From the NCBI RefSeq assembly GCF_001672295.1, contig NZ_JXMS01000026.1, positions 1 to 43,887 on the forward strand: a stretch of 43,887 nucleotides of DNA, written 5' to 3'. Position 1 is the first letter of the stretch. Every line of letters starts with the position of its first letter. The translations under genes and the position numbers were made by a program. The notes under the pieces were generated by a model. That model did not search any database. It was not told the DNA's origin and saw only the letters and a program-made list of their open reading frames with translations. Positions 27,058 to 35,781 of the stretch are shown piece by piece. The DNA comes from Halodesulfovibrio spirochaetisodalis (GTDB lineage Bacteria; Desulfobacterota; Desulfovibrionia; Desulfovibrionales; Desulfovibrionaceae).

Positions 27058-27105
27058 TAAAAAAAGAGTGGAATGGAGCCACTCTTCAATTGGGTTTTCT
27101 ATTTC
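27058..27105 (-). repeat. Terminator-bearing direct repeat, copy B
   Basis: AAGAGTGG (27064-27071) pairs with CCACTCTT (27079-27086), with an A run on the left (minus-strand T tract). It is the terminator of the helicase gene ending at 27167. It matches copy A at 25637-25690, including the downstream CACTCTTCAATTGGGT. Confidence 0.75.
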
Positions 27106-27166
27106 ATTGATGCAATGCACTCGTATACTGGAGAACAATACAAAATGTTCCCGCCACCACTGTCAC

Positions 27167-30142
27167 CTACCATGCAACAGGAACGCGGACTTTTTGCTTA
27201 GCTTTATTCGTAAACAATAAGTAACCATGCTCCTTGCCATACCTGTATAGATCACGGGTAATGCGCACATCCGCTTCACAATAAGTTGCAATTTCTTCAA
27301 TTTTGCCCTCTTTCCACCATTTCAGTGCCTGCAGTCCGTCAGCAGATTTCGGAGCATCAAGAGTTGCAGAACCCAAGTTGTCCAAAGACACCCGATAGTT
27401 TAGACGCTTGCGAATTTCATCCAGCAAATCGAGAGTAGGAAGCGACTTCAAATTATAGTCCGCATAGGCTGAAAGCACTTTGTAATCAAAGCGAATAATA
27501 TTGAATCCGATAATGCAGTCAAAATCTTTCAGATGTTCCAAAAGCTCCGGCATATCTTCTTCCATGTAATGGATAAAGGCATCTTCCTTGGAGTCATACA
27601 GCACAGCTACGGAAACCCGCATCAAGTCAGCCCGATGCCAGCCACCAACCTCCTGTGCTGATCGCTGTGTTTCAATATCCAGCACTGCATAGCGGCGAGG
27701 ATTTCCCTCATTATCAACGTTCGATTGAGGCTGAGAGTCTTTTGGAATCTCAGGCGTTACTTTCCTACCGGAATCCACCGTCAGCACCTTTGAAGAAAAC
27801 GTGCCGGAAGATGCGGAAAGCTGCCCAAGCGGCTCCACTGTAAAAACTTTATCGGCAGGTGGAGTACCCTCTCCCTTTGCCATTTCTTGAAGAAGAAAAA
27901 TACTGCCCGCCTTATCAATAGGGCGGTTACCGGAACCACACTTTGGAGAATGCACACAACTTGGGCAACCAAGCTCACAGCCGCAATCACGGACTACTGC
28001 AAGGGTTCGCTCAAACACTTCGTGCGCCATAGTAAACGCATGGCGGGTCAGCCCAGCTCCACCTTCCATTCCGTCATAGACAAACACTGCCGGTTTCCCC
28101 ACTTGAGCATGCATAGGCGTAGAAATCCCACCAAGATCATTACGATCTGTAAGCACAAGAATAGGTAAAATCCCGATCATGGCATGCTCCAGCGCATGAA
28201 TGGAACCCATAAAATGCAGAAACTCATCTTCTACTGCACGCTGCACGCCGAGCGGTACTTCAAACCAGATGCCCTCGGTCTCAAACACAAGCGGCGGGAT
28301 ATCCAGCGGAGTAATACCAAGCAACTTTCCGCCCTGCACACTTCGTTTTTCAAAACCGCTGATAATCTCTGTTACCCGCAACTTGCCAAAACACATGCGG
28401 GTTCCCCACACGAGTGTCTGGTCAACCACTTCAAGAATCTCTGTACTCTTATTGCTGCGGATACGGGTGTAGTAGTTCACACGCCCTTTTTTAGCCTTTG
28501 CAGTGCGAGTTCCAAAATCAAGTTCAGTAATTGACCACGTCTGTCCTTTATGAAGATACACAGCGCCGGGGTGCGTTTCTTTGAACGCTTTCACGCCATC
28601 AACGCTACCAATGACAGTTCCGTCCTCTGACTCAATATGGAACGTATTACCCGCGCCGCGAAGATCGACATGCCTATGCGGTCGTTTTTTTGCCGCAAAA
28701 ATGGTTGTACCAGCAGCATCGCGCAGCAACAGCCCTGTTTGCTCCAACTCGAGTATTGCTGCTTGCACTTCAGGTTCCTGCACCCATTCTTCAGAGGCAC
28801 GCAAGGTAAGCTCAGCAGCTGCGCATTCTAGATGCCGTTTCAAAATAACAGGGTTATGCGGATTCAGCACTGCTGACTCAGGAGGACGGGAAAAAAATTC
28901 TTTGGGATGCCGCATAAAATACTGATCAAGGGCATCCTCACCAGCTACCAATACTACAGCAGATTCCTGCTTTTTGCGTCCTACACGGCCACCTCGCTGT
29001 AACGTGGACATAATAGAACCAGGATATCCGACGAGGATACATAAATCCAACGCGCCAATGTCAATCCCGAGTTCCAGCGCACTGGTGGAAATAACTGCGA
29101 GCAATTCACCGCTGGACATTTTCTGTTCAATCTCGCGCCGTTCTTCAGGTAAAAAACCTGCCCGATACGCGGAAATCCTGTCCTTGAAGGCACCGGATTT
29201 CTGTCCCGCCCACATGCTTATAAGCTCCGTCATCTTACGGGACTGCGTATACACAATAGTGCGCATATTGCGCATCAAGGCAGACTTGAGCAAAGAAATA
29301 GCAGCAGAAGAAGGACTCTGATGAGGATCCATGAACACAAAATGTCGTTTACCCTGTGGTGCGCCGCTTTCTGTAATAACTGTGGGGGTAATGCCGGTCA
29401 GATTCTCGCAAAGCTCGGCAGGATTCCCCACCGTGGCAGAACAAAAAATAAAGGTCGGAGTGATGCCGTACTGTTTGCACACACGCAGCAGCCTTCGGAA
29501 AAGCTGTCCCATATGAGAACCCATAACTCCACGGTAGGTGTGCACTTCATCCACAACAACAAACTGCAGGGATGCTAAAAATTCTATCCATTGTTCATGG
29601 TGAGGCAACATCGACAAGTGCAGCATCTCAGGGTTCGTCATCAAAACCGTAGGCGGCTTTGTACGAATCTTCTTTCGGAAATGAGGCGTGGTATCCCCGT
29701 CATAGATGGCTGCCTCAGGACGAGCCTCTTTAGGCCAATGCGCAGTAAGGGACTGGAACGTTTTATGTTGATCCTGTGCCAGTGCTTTAAGAGGGAACAG
29801 GTAAAGCCCTCTGGCATCAGGGTCTTGTAAAAAGCGCTCGATAACCGGCAGGTTGTAGACAAGGCTTTTACCGCTTGCGGTAGGAGTGGCAACAACCACG
29901 TGCCTGCCAGCCCGAATATGATCTGTAGCAAGTGTCTGGTGCGCATACAGGCTATTAATCCCCTGCATGGCAAGCAAGTCCTTAATAGCCTGCGGCCACG
30001 GACGGCGATTTTCAGCATGCACAGCCTCCACATCCGGCAGAACTTTGTGGTATACCACCTGATCTCCCAGACGTTCTGACTCGCGCAACGCCTCAACATA
30101 TTCCGCTACAATATCCTTATCCTCGTACATACGCCCGACCAT
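27167..30142 (-). CDS. MrfA-like DNA helicase fused to an MrfB-like DEDD exonuclease
   Basis: 991 residues from ATG 30142; TTG 30166 is a weaker alternative. Residues about 60-480 are a superfamily 2 helicase: TPTASGKSLVYNLP (Walker A), VVDEVHTY (DEVH box), FCSATVGNP (motif III), QRGGRVGRKKQ (motif VI). A DUF1998/MZB-type region follows, with a zinc-like cysteine cluster near 719-735 (CGCELGCPSC). Residues about 815-991 form an RNase H-like 3'-5' exonuclease with AVLDIET, IIGFNIIRFDYKVL and YCEADVRIT, matching DEDDy catalytic acids. In Bacillus subtilis the same two activities are separate proteins, MrfA (YprA) and MrfB (YprB), acting on mitomycin-type DNA damage. Here they are one chain. Repair function is inferred from the family. 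Confidence 0.92.
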   Translation of the reverse strand: MVGRMYEDKDIVAEYVEALRESERLGDQVVYHKVLPDVEAVHAENRRPWPQAIKDLLAMQGINSLYAHQTLATDHIRAGRHVVVATPTASGKSLVYNLPVIERFLQDPDARGLYLFPLKALAQDQHKTFQSLTAHWPKEARPEAAIYDGDTTPHFRKKIRTKPPTVLMTNPEMLHLSMLPHHEQWIEFLASLQFVVVDEVHTYRGVMGSHMGQLFRRLLRVCKQYGITPTFIFCSATVGNPAELCENLTGITPTVITESGAPQGKRHFVFMDPHQSPSSAAISLLKSALMRNMRTIVYTQSRKMTELISMWAGQKSGAFKDRISAYRAGFLPEERREIEQKMSSGELLAVISTSALELGIDIGALDLCILVGYPGSIMSTLQRGGRVGRKKQESAVVLVAGEDALDQYFMRHPKEFFSRPPESAVLNPHNPVILKRHLECAAAELTLRASEEWVQEPEVQAAILELEQTGLLLRDAAGTTIFAAKKRPHRHVDLRGAGNTFHIESEDGTVIGSVDGVKAFKETHPGAVYLHKGQTWSITELDFGTRTAKAKKGRVNYYTRIRSNKSTEILEVVDQTLVWGTRMCFGKLRVTEIISGFEKRSVQGGKLLGITPLDIPPLVFETEGIWFEVPLGVQRAVEDEFLHFMGSIHALEHAMIGILPILVLTDRNDLGGISTPMHAQVGKPAVFVYDGMEGGAGLTRHAFTMAHEVFERTLAVVRDCGCELGCPSCVHSPKCGSGNRPIDKAGSIFLLQEMAKGEGTPPADKVFTVEPLGQLSASSGTFSSKVLTVDSGRKVTPEIPKDSQPQSNVDNEGNPRRYAVLDIETQRSAQEVGGWHRADLMRVSVAVLYDSKEDAFIHYMEEDMPELLEHLKDFDCIIGFNIIRFDYKVLSAYADYNLKSLPTLDLLDEIRKRLNYRVSLDNLGSATLDAPKSADGLQALKWWKEGKIEEIATYCEADVRITRDLYRYGKEHGYLLFTNKAKQKVRVPVAW

Positions 30143-30360
30143 GCTGCGCACCCTTTTGAAAGTCAATCAGCAAACAGTGAAATGCCGTAAAAAAACACCC
30201 TCCACATCTTCATGCAAGTGCAGAAGCAAAAAAATAACTGTAACACTCCGATTTGCTATTTCTTTTCACTTTACCCATACCAAACAGACAAAGCTTGCAA
30301 AGCAAGGGTATTTCTTTTAGGAACTACGCAAAAGAGAGCAACATTCGGGAGAGAGTGCTT

Positions 30361-32067
30361 ATGAGACGTTTTCATTTATTGCTACTGCTTTCAGTAGCAA
30401 CAATCATTTTTACTGCAGCACCGGCCTTGGCAGCCGACTCAAGCAAAGGCGCTGCAAACTCACAAATTTTTGGATTCTGGACACTGGTTCCGCCACTGGT
30501 AGCAATCGTACTTGCATTTATCAGCCGTAACGTTGTCCTGTCCTTGTTCCTTGGTGTCTTTTCCGGCGCAATGATGCTGGAAACAAAAGGCTTCAATATC
30601 TACAGCGGTGTTATCGGTTCTTTTCACCGTGTATCCAACGAAATTTTAGGTTCGCTTGCTGACTCTTGGAACGCAGGTATTGTATTACAGTGCCTTGCCA
30701 TCGGCGGTCTTATTGCCGTTGTTTCCAAAATGGGCGGCACCCTTGCAGTTGCAGAAGCACTTGCAAAAAAAGCAAAAGGCCCGCGCAGTGCCCAGTTCTT
30801 CACATGGCTCATGGGTCTGGTAATCTTCTTTGATGATTACGCAAACTCACTGACCGTAGGCCCTATCATGCGCCCGGTTACTGACCGCATGCGCGTTTCC
30901 CGCGAAAAGCTTGCTTTCATCATCGATGCTACAGCAGCACCTATCGCAGGTATCGCCCTTATTTCCACATGGGTTGCGTACGAAGTAGGTCTTATCAAAG
31001 ACGGTTTTGAGCAGATCGGTATCCAGATGAACGCATACGGTGCATTTGTTGAAACCATTCCGTACCGTTTCTACAACATCTTTATCCTGTTCTTCGTACT
31101 CGCAGGCATTATGCTGCTTCGCGAATTCGGCCCAATGCTGAAAGCTGAAGAACGCGCACGCAAGCACGGTAAGGTTCTTGCGGACAATGCCAACCCTATG
31201 GCTTCTGAAGAAACAACACAGCTCGAGCCGGGCGCACACGTTGTTCCTTCCATCTGGAACGCAATTATCCCGATCGGCACCCTTATTGTTACTGCCTTCC
31301 TCGGCTTCTACTTTAATGGTCTCAGCGCGATCGACAACGCAGAACTGCTCGCTAAAATCAACGAATCTCCGTTGAGCTTCTTTGCAATCCGCGAATGCTT
31401 CGGTGCATCCGACGCTTCCGTAGTTCTTTTCCAGGCTGCGCTTCTCGCGGGTATCGTGTCCATGGCTATGGGCGTATGCAAAAAAATCTTCAGCATTGAA
31501 GAAGCTATCACAACATGGATTCTCGGTATCAAGTCCATGAACATCACTGCAGTTATCCTGCTCCTCGCATGGTCCCTTTCCGGTATCATCAAAGAGCTTG
31601 GTACTGCTATGTGGCTCGTGAGCGTTCTTTCTGACACCCTGCCTGCATTCCTGCTGCCGTCCATTATCTTCATCCTCGGTTCCATCATCTCCTTTGCGAC
31701 AGGAACCTCATACGGCACAATGGGTATCCTCATGCCACTGGCAATCCCGCTGGCATGGGCTATCAACCCGGATCAGGCATACCTGCTCCTCAACGTAGGT
31801 GCAGTTCTTACAGGTGCTATCTTCGGTGACCACTGCTCACCAATCTCCGATACCACCATCCTGTCTTCCATGGGTTCCGCATGTGACCACATTGATCACG
31901 TCCGCACCCAGCTGACATACGCAGTAGCCGTAGGTGCAGTATCCATCCTCTTCGGCTTCCTCCCTGCAGGTCTCGGTCTCTCTCCTGTGATCACCCTGCC
32001 TGTAGGTCTCGCTGCTGTTCTCGGCATGCTCTACCTCTTTGGTAAAAAGCTGCCTGAAACAAATTAG
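30361..32067 (+). CDS. nhaC: NhaC-family sodium/proton antiporter with N-terminal signal sequence
   Basis: 568 residues from ATG 30361 (GGGAGAGAG upstream); the open frame reaches back to 30253 without family-like sequence. Multi-spanning inner-membrane transporter with NhaC-like landmarks: VIFFDDYANSLTVGPIMRPV, DATAAPIAGIALISTWVAYE, FATGTSYGTMGILMPLAIPL and FGDHCSPISDTTILSS. It begins with a cleavable-looking signal peptide (MRRFHLLLLLSVATIIFTAA, then PALAADSS), so the mature N terminus is probably periplasmic. Expected to extrude Na+ or exchange another cation or organic ion; the exact substrate is not readable. Lone gene, ends with a strong terminator. Confidence 0.92.
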   Translation: MRRFHLLLLLSVATIIFTAAPALAADSSKGAANSQIFGFWTLVPPLVAIVLAFISRNVVLSLFLGVFSGAMMLETKGFNIYSGVIGSFHRVSNEILGSLADSWNAGIVLQCLAIGGLIAVVSKMGGTLAVAEALAKKAKGPRSAQFFTWLMGLVIFFDDYANSLTVGPIMRPVTDRMRVSREKLAFIIDATAAPIAGIALISTWVAYEVGLIKDGFEQIGIQMNAYGAFVETIPYRFYNIFILFFVLAGIMLLREFGPMLKAEERARKHGKVLADNANPMASEETTQLEPGAHVVPSIWNAIIPIGTLIVTAFLGFYFNGLSAIDNAELLAKINESPLSFFAIRECFGASDASVVLFQAALLAGIVSMAMGVCKKIFSIEEAITTWILGIKSMNITAVILLLAWSLSGIIKELGTAMWLVSVLSDTLPAFLLPSIIFILGSIISFATGTSYGTMGILMPLAIPLAWAINPDQAYLLLNVGAVLTGAIFGDHCSPISDTTILSSMGSACDHIDHVRTQLTYAVAVGAVSILFGFLPAGLGLSPVITLPVGLAAVLGMLYLFGKKLPETN

Positions 32068-32090
32068 TCAGCCTGCATATAGTAATACGA

Positions 32091-32128
32091 AAACCCTCGA
32101 CAGAATATCTGTCGAGGGTTTTTCTTTT
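32091..32128 (+). terminator. Terminator of the NhaC-family gene
   Basis: Perfect 13-bp stem AACCCTCGACAGA (32092-32104) with TCTGTCGAGGGTT (32108-32120), followed by a T-rich tail. Confidence 0.95.
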
Positions 32129-32146
32129 ATCGGGCTACAGTGAAGT

Positions 32147-32224
32147 GGCTCCGACGGGCAGGAGGGCGTTGCCCCCTGCACCCCCACAAGGGGACACGTC
32201 CCCTTGACCCCGTATATACGCGAG
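32147..32224 (+). repeat. REP-like double-hairpin element, copy 1
   Basis: GC-rich block with two hairpins: GCAGGAGGGC/GCCCCCTGC (32158-32167 with 32171-32179) and CAAGGGGA/TCCCCTTG (32187-32194 with 32199-32206), then TTGACCCCG and a TATACGCG end. It is homologous, in inverted orientation, to copy 2. Confidence 0.8.
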
Positions 32225-32523
32225 TTACACTCAGTAGTTACAACGTTGAAAGCCGCGTAGTGGGCTACCTTTCTGTATAAAAAGCAGATCGCATTTAAGG
32301 GGCAGCCTAAGGGCAGAGAAAATCCTTATTTCCAGATTGGCGTAACCACTATGCAGCATAGGAATTATAAAAAGTCTAGAGTAAAGCCTACATAACATCT
32401 GTCTCACCTGACTGATCGGAATATCAAGCAAGTTTTAACTACCGAAGCTACAACAGCCTTTTCCTTTCGTTATGGAAAGGTAGCCTGTTCACGGCTTCCT
32501 GCGTCATAAATAACGGGCAGATT

Positions 32524-32591
32524 CGCGTATACTCGGGGTCAAGGGGCAAGCCCCTTGCGGGTGCAGGGCAGAGCCCTTGCCCGCCGGAGGC
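32524..32591 (-). repeat. REP-like double-hairpin element, copy 2
   Basis: Inverted relative to copy 1. Hairpins CAAGGGGC/GCCCCTTG (32540-32547 with 32550-32557) and GCAGGGC/GCCCTTGC with one bulge (32563-32569 with 32573-32580). Stem bases differ from copy 1 in a paired way, so the fold is kept. Confidence 0.8.
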
Positions 32592-32627
32592 AAAAAAATC
32601 CCGCAACCAAACACTATACGAACCATC

Positions 32628-34964
32628 CTACGAATTATTCAGCAGCCATTGTCTGCCATAGGCAGCCTGCCCAAGCGAAATGCATCCATCGTTAGGCGGT
32701 AGCTGAATATGTTGGATAACGTTCAACCCCTTTGCAGCGAGTGCTTTAGGAAGCTCCGTTCCTATTGTGAAACTCTGCAATACTCCGCCAGAAAGAGCAA
32801 TTGTGTCGATACCGGTTGTGCTGGCAGCATATTCTGCTAATGCAGCGCACCCTTGAACAAGCCCGAGATGGAACTTGCGGGAAATGGCTCCCACTGCTTC
32901 GCCACGCTCCCAATCCTGATAGCACTGAAGGAATAGCTGAACAGTATCAAGCTGAAGGACATCATCAGACTCCACCAGCGGGCAATCATATGCGTCAGTT
33001 ATGGACAAGTCCTGTGCATCTTCCAAGAGTATTGCTGCTTCACCTTCATAGGTAACTGTATGACAAAGCCCGAGCATGGCCGACACCGCATCAAAGAGAC
33101 GTCCGCACGAAGATGTTAGGGGCGTATTGATATTGCGCACCAGTAACTGTGGCAGAAACTCGGACTGCTGGCTAAACTCATCCAGCCATGTCCATTGCTT
33201 GTCAGAAGCTGTAATTCCCAACTTCCACAAAATACCCTGTGCAATACGCCACGGCTCATGGATAGCTGTTTCGCCCCCAGGAAGCGGTATGTGGGCAAGC
33301 CTTCCAAGTCTGTTATGCTCAAGGGATACGTTATCCACCTGAAGTAGCTCACCGCCCCATATCATTCCGTCTTCTCCGTATCCTGTCCCGTCCAGAGCGA
33401 GGCCTAAGGCAGTTCCTGTAAATTTGTTTTCCGCCAGCACGCTGAAAATATGTGCAGCATGATGCTGAAGCCCCAGCACAGGAATATCGTGTTCTTTTCC
33501 ATACTCACGGGCAAAACGGGTTGTCATGTAATCAGGATGCAGATCATGGACAACAGCCTCTACACTCACTTCCAGAATTTGCGGTAAAAACTCCGCAATC
33601 TCTTCATAAAAGGAATAGACTTCGAGATTCTGCATATCCCCAATATGCTGGGAGACAAATGCTTCATTATCACGCGTGAAGCACAGCGTGTTTTTTAATT
33701 CAGGCCCTACACCGAGTACTGACGGTGCAGTATCTGCCATAAACACAGGGCGCGGCGCAAAACCACGTGCGCGCCTGAAAAACTGCGGCTTACCCGTATC
33801 TTGCTGCACACGGACAACCGAGTCATCAACGCGCACAAGAATATCGCGGTTATGCAACAGGAAAATATCTGCAAGAGAATGCAGGCGCTTCAAAGCTTCA
33901 CGGTTGCCAAGCGCAATCGGCTCACTGCTCATATTACCGGAAGTCATGACTAGAACAGGCAGCTGTGATGTCTTTTGCGCGTAGTACTTGAAAAGCACAT
34001 GATGCAGAGGAGTATACGGCAGCATTATGCCTACATATTGTGTTCCCGGATTCAAGGAAGCTGCAAGCGGCGCATCACTTCGCTGTTTACACAGCACGAT
34101 CGGACGCTCCTTGCTAAGCACTAGTGCCTCTTCATCCGTTGAGATATCAGCAATGGCACGGGCAGTTTCAATATCTTTCACCATCACTGCAAGCGGCTTG
34201 CCCCAGCGATTTTTGCGGGTACGCAAGGTTTCAATAGCCTGTTGCCCTTGAGAACCTGTTGCCATGCAAACCAGATGAAACCCGCCAAGTCCCTTAACAG
34301 CCGCAATCTTGCCATCTGCCAGCCTTTGAGCGGTCTGCACAATGGCCTCAGTTCCACGACACAACTCTACACCGTCTGGCTCACTCAGCCACACATACGG
34401 CCCGCACACATCACATGCATTAGGCTGTGCATGAAATCTTCTATCCAACGGGTCTTCGTATTCTGTTTTACAATCAGGACACAGGGGAAAACAGGACATA
34501 GATGTTTTTGCCCTGTCATATGGAATGGAGCGAGTAATCGTGTACCGCGGCCCGCAGTTGGTGCAGTTGGTAAAAGGATACTCATACCTGCGATTTTCAG
34601 GATCAGACATGTCACGGAGACAGTCAGCACAAGTCGCTACGTCGGCACTGATGAGAACGCGGTTCCCCTCCTTGCCTTCGCTTGCCAAAATTGTGAACTC
34701 TTTTTCACCGTCAACAACGGAAAGCTCTTCCTCTGTTTTGGAAGTCACCTCCGCCAGCGGCGGCAGTTTGTCTACCAAGTCAAATGCGAAACCGGCTAGT
34801 GTTGCTTCGTCTCCCTGCACCTCAATAAACACTCCGTCAGAAGTATTACTGACAGTACCTGTCACCTTATTATCCAAGGCAATCCGGTACACAAAAGGAC
34901 GAAAACCAACACCTTGAACCTGACCAGTAATGATATAGCGCTTGCGGTATAGAGTATGAGTCAT
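32628..34964 (-). CDS. hypF: Carbamoyltransferase HypF, [NiFe] hydrogenase maturation
   Basis: 778 residues. HypF converts carbamoyl phosphate to a thiocarbamate on HypE, which becomes the CN ligands of [NiFe] hydrogenase. Domains in order: acylphosphatase (about 1-95, ITGQVQGVGFRPFVYRI), two zinc-finger pairs (CADCLRDM, CTNCG, CPDCKTEY, CDVCG; about 105-190), YrdC-like domain (about 205-390, VKGLGGFHLVCMA), and a Kae1-like C-terminal domain with GLALDGTGYGEDG, LQHHAAH and ALSGGVLQS. Length is normal. No hyp or hydrogenase gene is adjacent, so it is an isolated maturation gene here. Divergent from the XRE-cupin gene. Confidence 0.96.
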   Translation of the reverse strand: MTHTLYRKRYIITGQVQGVGFRPFVYRIALDNKVTGTVSNTSDGVFIEVQGDEATLAGFAFDLVDKLPPLAEVTSKTEEELSVVDGEKEFTILASEGKEGNRVLISADVATCADCLRDMSDPENRRYEYPFTNCTNCGPRYTITRSIPYDRAKTSMSCFPLCPDCKTEYEDPLDRRFHAQPNACDVCGPYVWLSEPDGVELCRGTEAIVQTAQRLADGKIAAVKGLGGFHLVCMATGSQGQQAIETLRTRKNRWGKPLAVMVKDIETARAIADISTDEEALVLSKERPIVLCKQRSDAPLAASLNPGTQYVGIMLPYTPLHHVLFKYYAQKTSQLPVLVMTSGNMSSEPIALGNREALKRLHSLADIFLLHNRDILVRVDDSVVRVQQDTGKPQFFRRARGFAPRPVFMADTAPSVLGVGPELKNTLCFTRDNEAFVSQHIGDMQNLEVYSFYEEIAEFLPQILEVSVEAVVHDLHPDYMTTRFAREYGKEHDIPVLGLQHHAAHIFSVLAENKFTGTALGLALDGTGYGEDGMIWGGELLQVDNVSLEHNRLGRLAHIPLPGGETAIHEPWRIAQGILWKLGITASDKQWTWLDEFSQQSEFLPQLLVRNINTPLTSSCGRLFDAVSAMLGLCHTVTYEGEAAILLEDAQDLSITDAYDCPLVESDDVLQLDTVQLFLQCYQDWERGEAVGAISRKFHLGLVQGCAALAEYAASTTGIDTIALSGGVLQSFTIGTELPKALAAKGLNVIQHIQLPPNDGCISLGQAAYGRQWLLNNS

Positions 34965-35203
34965 GCAAAACTATACCCCAAATATATATGCGAGAAAAGA
35001 GAACGGGTGTGCTCAAACCTCGAACTCATTTTTTGCAAAAATGTTATTTTGCGTAAGGGGTTACAATTATTTAAAACAGCATTGCTCATTACTGCAAAAA
35101 CAGACAGATAAACACCACTCAGCCCCCCTCAACACTTGAATATTCTTGTAACGTCGGCTACCTGTTAAGTTTGATTTAAACAATTTTGTAGTGTGGAGAG
35201 ACT

Positions 35204-35773
35204 ATGGCTACTGAAAAATTAGGGAACCGCATTCGCAAGTTTCGGGAAGAGCGCAGCTTAAGCCGCGCTGAACTTGCTGAAAAAGCAGATTTAACTGAAC
35301 TGTTCATCACTGCGCTGGAAGAAGAAGACTTGTACCCTTCCATCGCACCATTGCAGAAAATTGCCCGTGCACTGGGCGTTCGCCTTGGCACATTTATGGA
35401 TGACGAAATATCTGTTGATCCACTTATTGTTCGCAAAGAAGCCCGTGAAGCAGACCTCACCATGCAGAAAGCCGGCGACAAAAGCCCGAGCTTCCTGTTT
35501 CATTCACTGGGCAAAGGCAAAACCGACCGTAATATGGAACCGTTTTTCATTCATATTACACCGGAAGCAGAAGAAGACCGCAAAATCTCTTCCCATCAGG
35601 GTGAAGAGTTTATTGTTGTTACCTCCGGTACACTTCTTGTGCGCTACGGCAAAGAGGAACACATCCTTGAAGCCGGCGACAGTGTCTATTTCAACTCCAT
35701 TGTACCGCATTACGTAGGTGCGGCTGATGGTGCAGAGGCTGAAATCTACGCAGTAATCTACTACCCTGACTAG
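35204..35773 (+). CDS. XRE-family regulator with cupin domain
   Basis: 189 residues. N-terminal helix-turn-helix (IRKFREERSLSRAELAEKAD, about 8-65) and C-terminal cupin (about 110-185, EGEEF-like HQGEEFIVVTSGTLLVRYG, then GDSVYFNSIVPHYV). This class uses the cupin to sense a small ligand. It lies eight bases upstream of an acyl-CoA ligase gene, so it probably controls that gene in response to an acid or acyl-CoA. Start ATG 35204 is preceded by GGAGAGA. Effector unknown. Confidence 0.92.
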   Translation: MATEKLGNRIRKFREERSLSRAELAEKADLTELFITALEEEDLYPSIAPLQKIARALGVRLGTFMDDEISVDPLIVRKEAREADLTMQKAGDKSPSFLFHSLGKGKTDRNMEPFFIHITPEAEEDRKISSHQGEEFIVVTSGTLLVRYGKEEHILEAGDSVYFNSIVPHYVGAADGAEAEIYAVIYYPD

Positions 35774-35781
35774 GAAATACC

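Larger units (their letters stand above)
26865..27166. other. AT-rich region upstream of the second effector
   Basis: No gene. It holds the effector promoter with an overlapping palindrome, and the terminator of the helicase gene within repeat copy B. Confidence 0.6.
32068..32627. other. Long intergenic region bounded by inverted REP-like elements
   Basis: 560 bp between the NhaC-family gene and hypF. It contains the NhaC terminator, REP-like copy 1, about 300 bp of unassigned sequence, a stem-loop near 32452-32489 (AACAG/CTGTT with inner CCTTTC/GGAAAGG) and REP-like copy 2. A 66-codon open frame on the minus strand (32231-32431) shows no ribosome site or domain and is not called. Confidence 0.6.

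Noticed and set aside
22449-27060. Phage or insertion sequence as the origin of the accessory island
   Set aside because: No integrase, transposase, target-site duplication or tRNA edge was found; the phage-head-like motif is a single module inside one protein.
32231-32431. 66-codon open frame on the minus strand between the REP-like copies
   Set aside because: No ribosome site, domain or compositional signal; it reads through spacer sequence.
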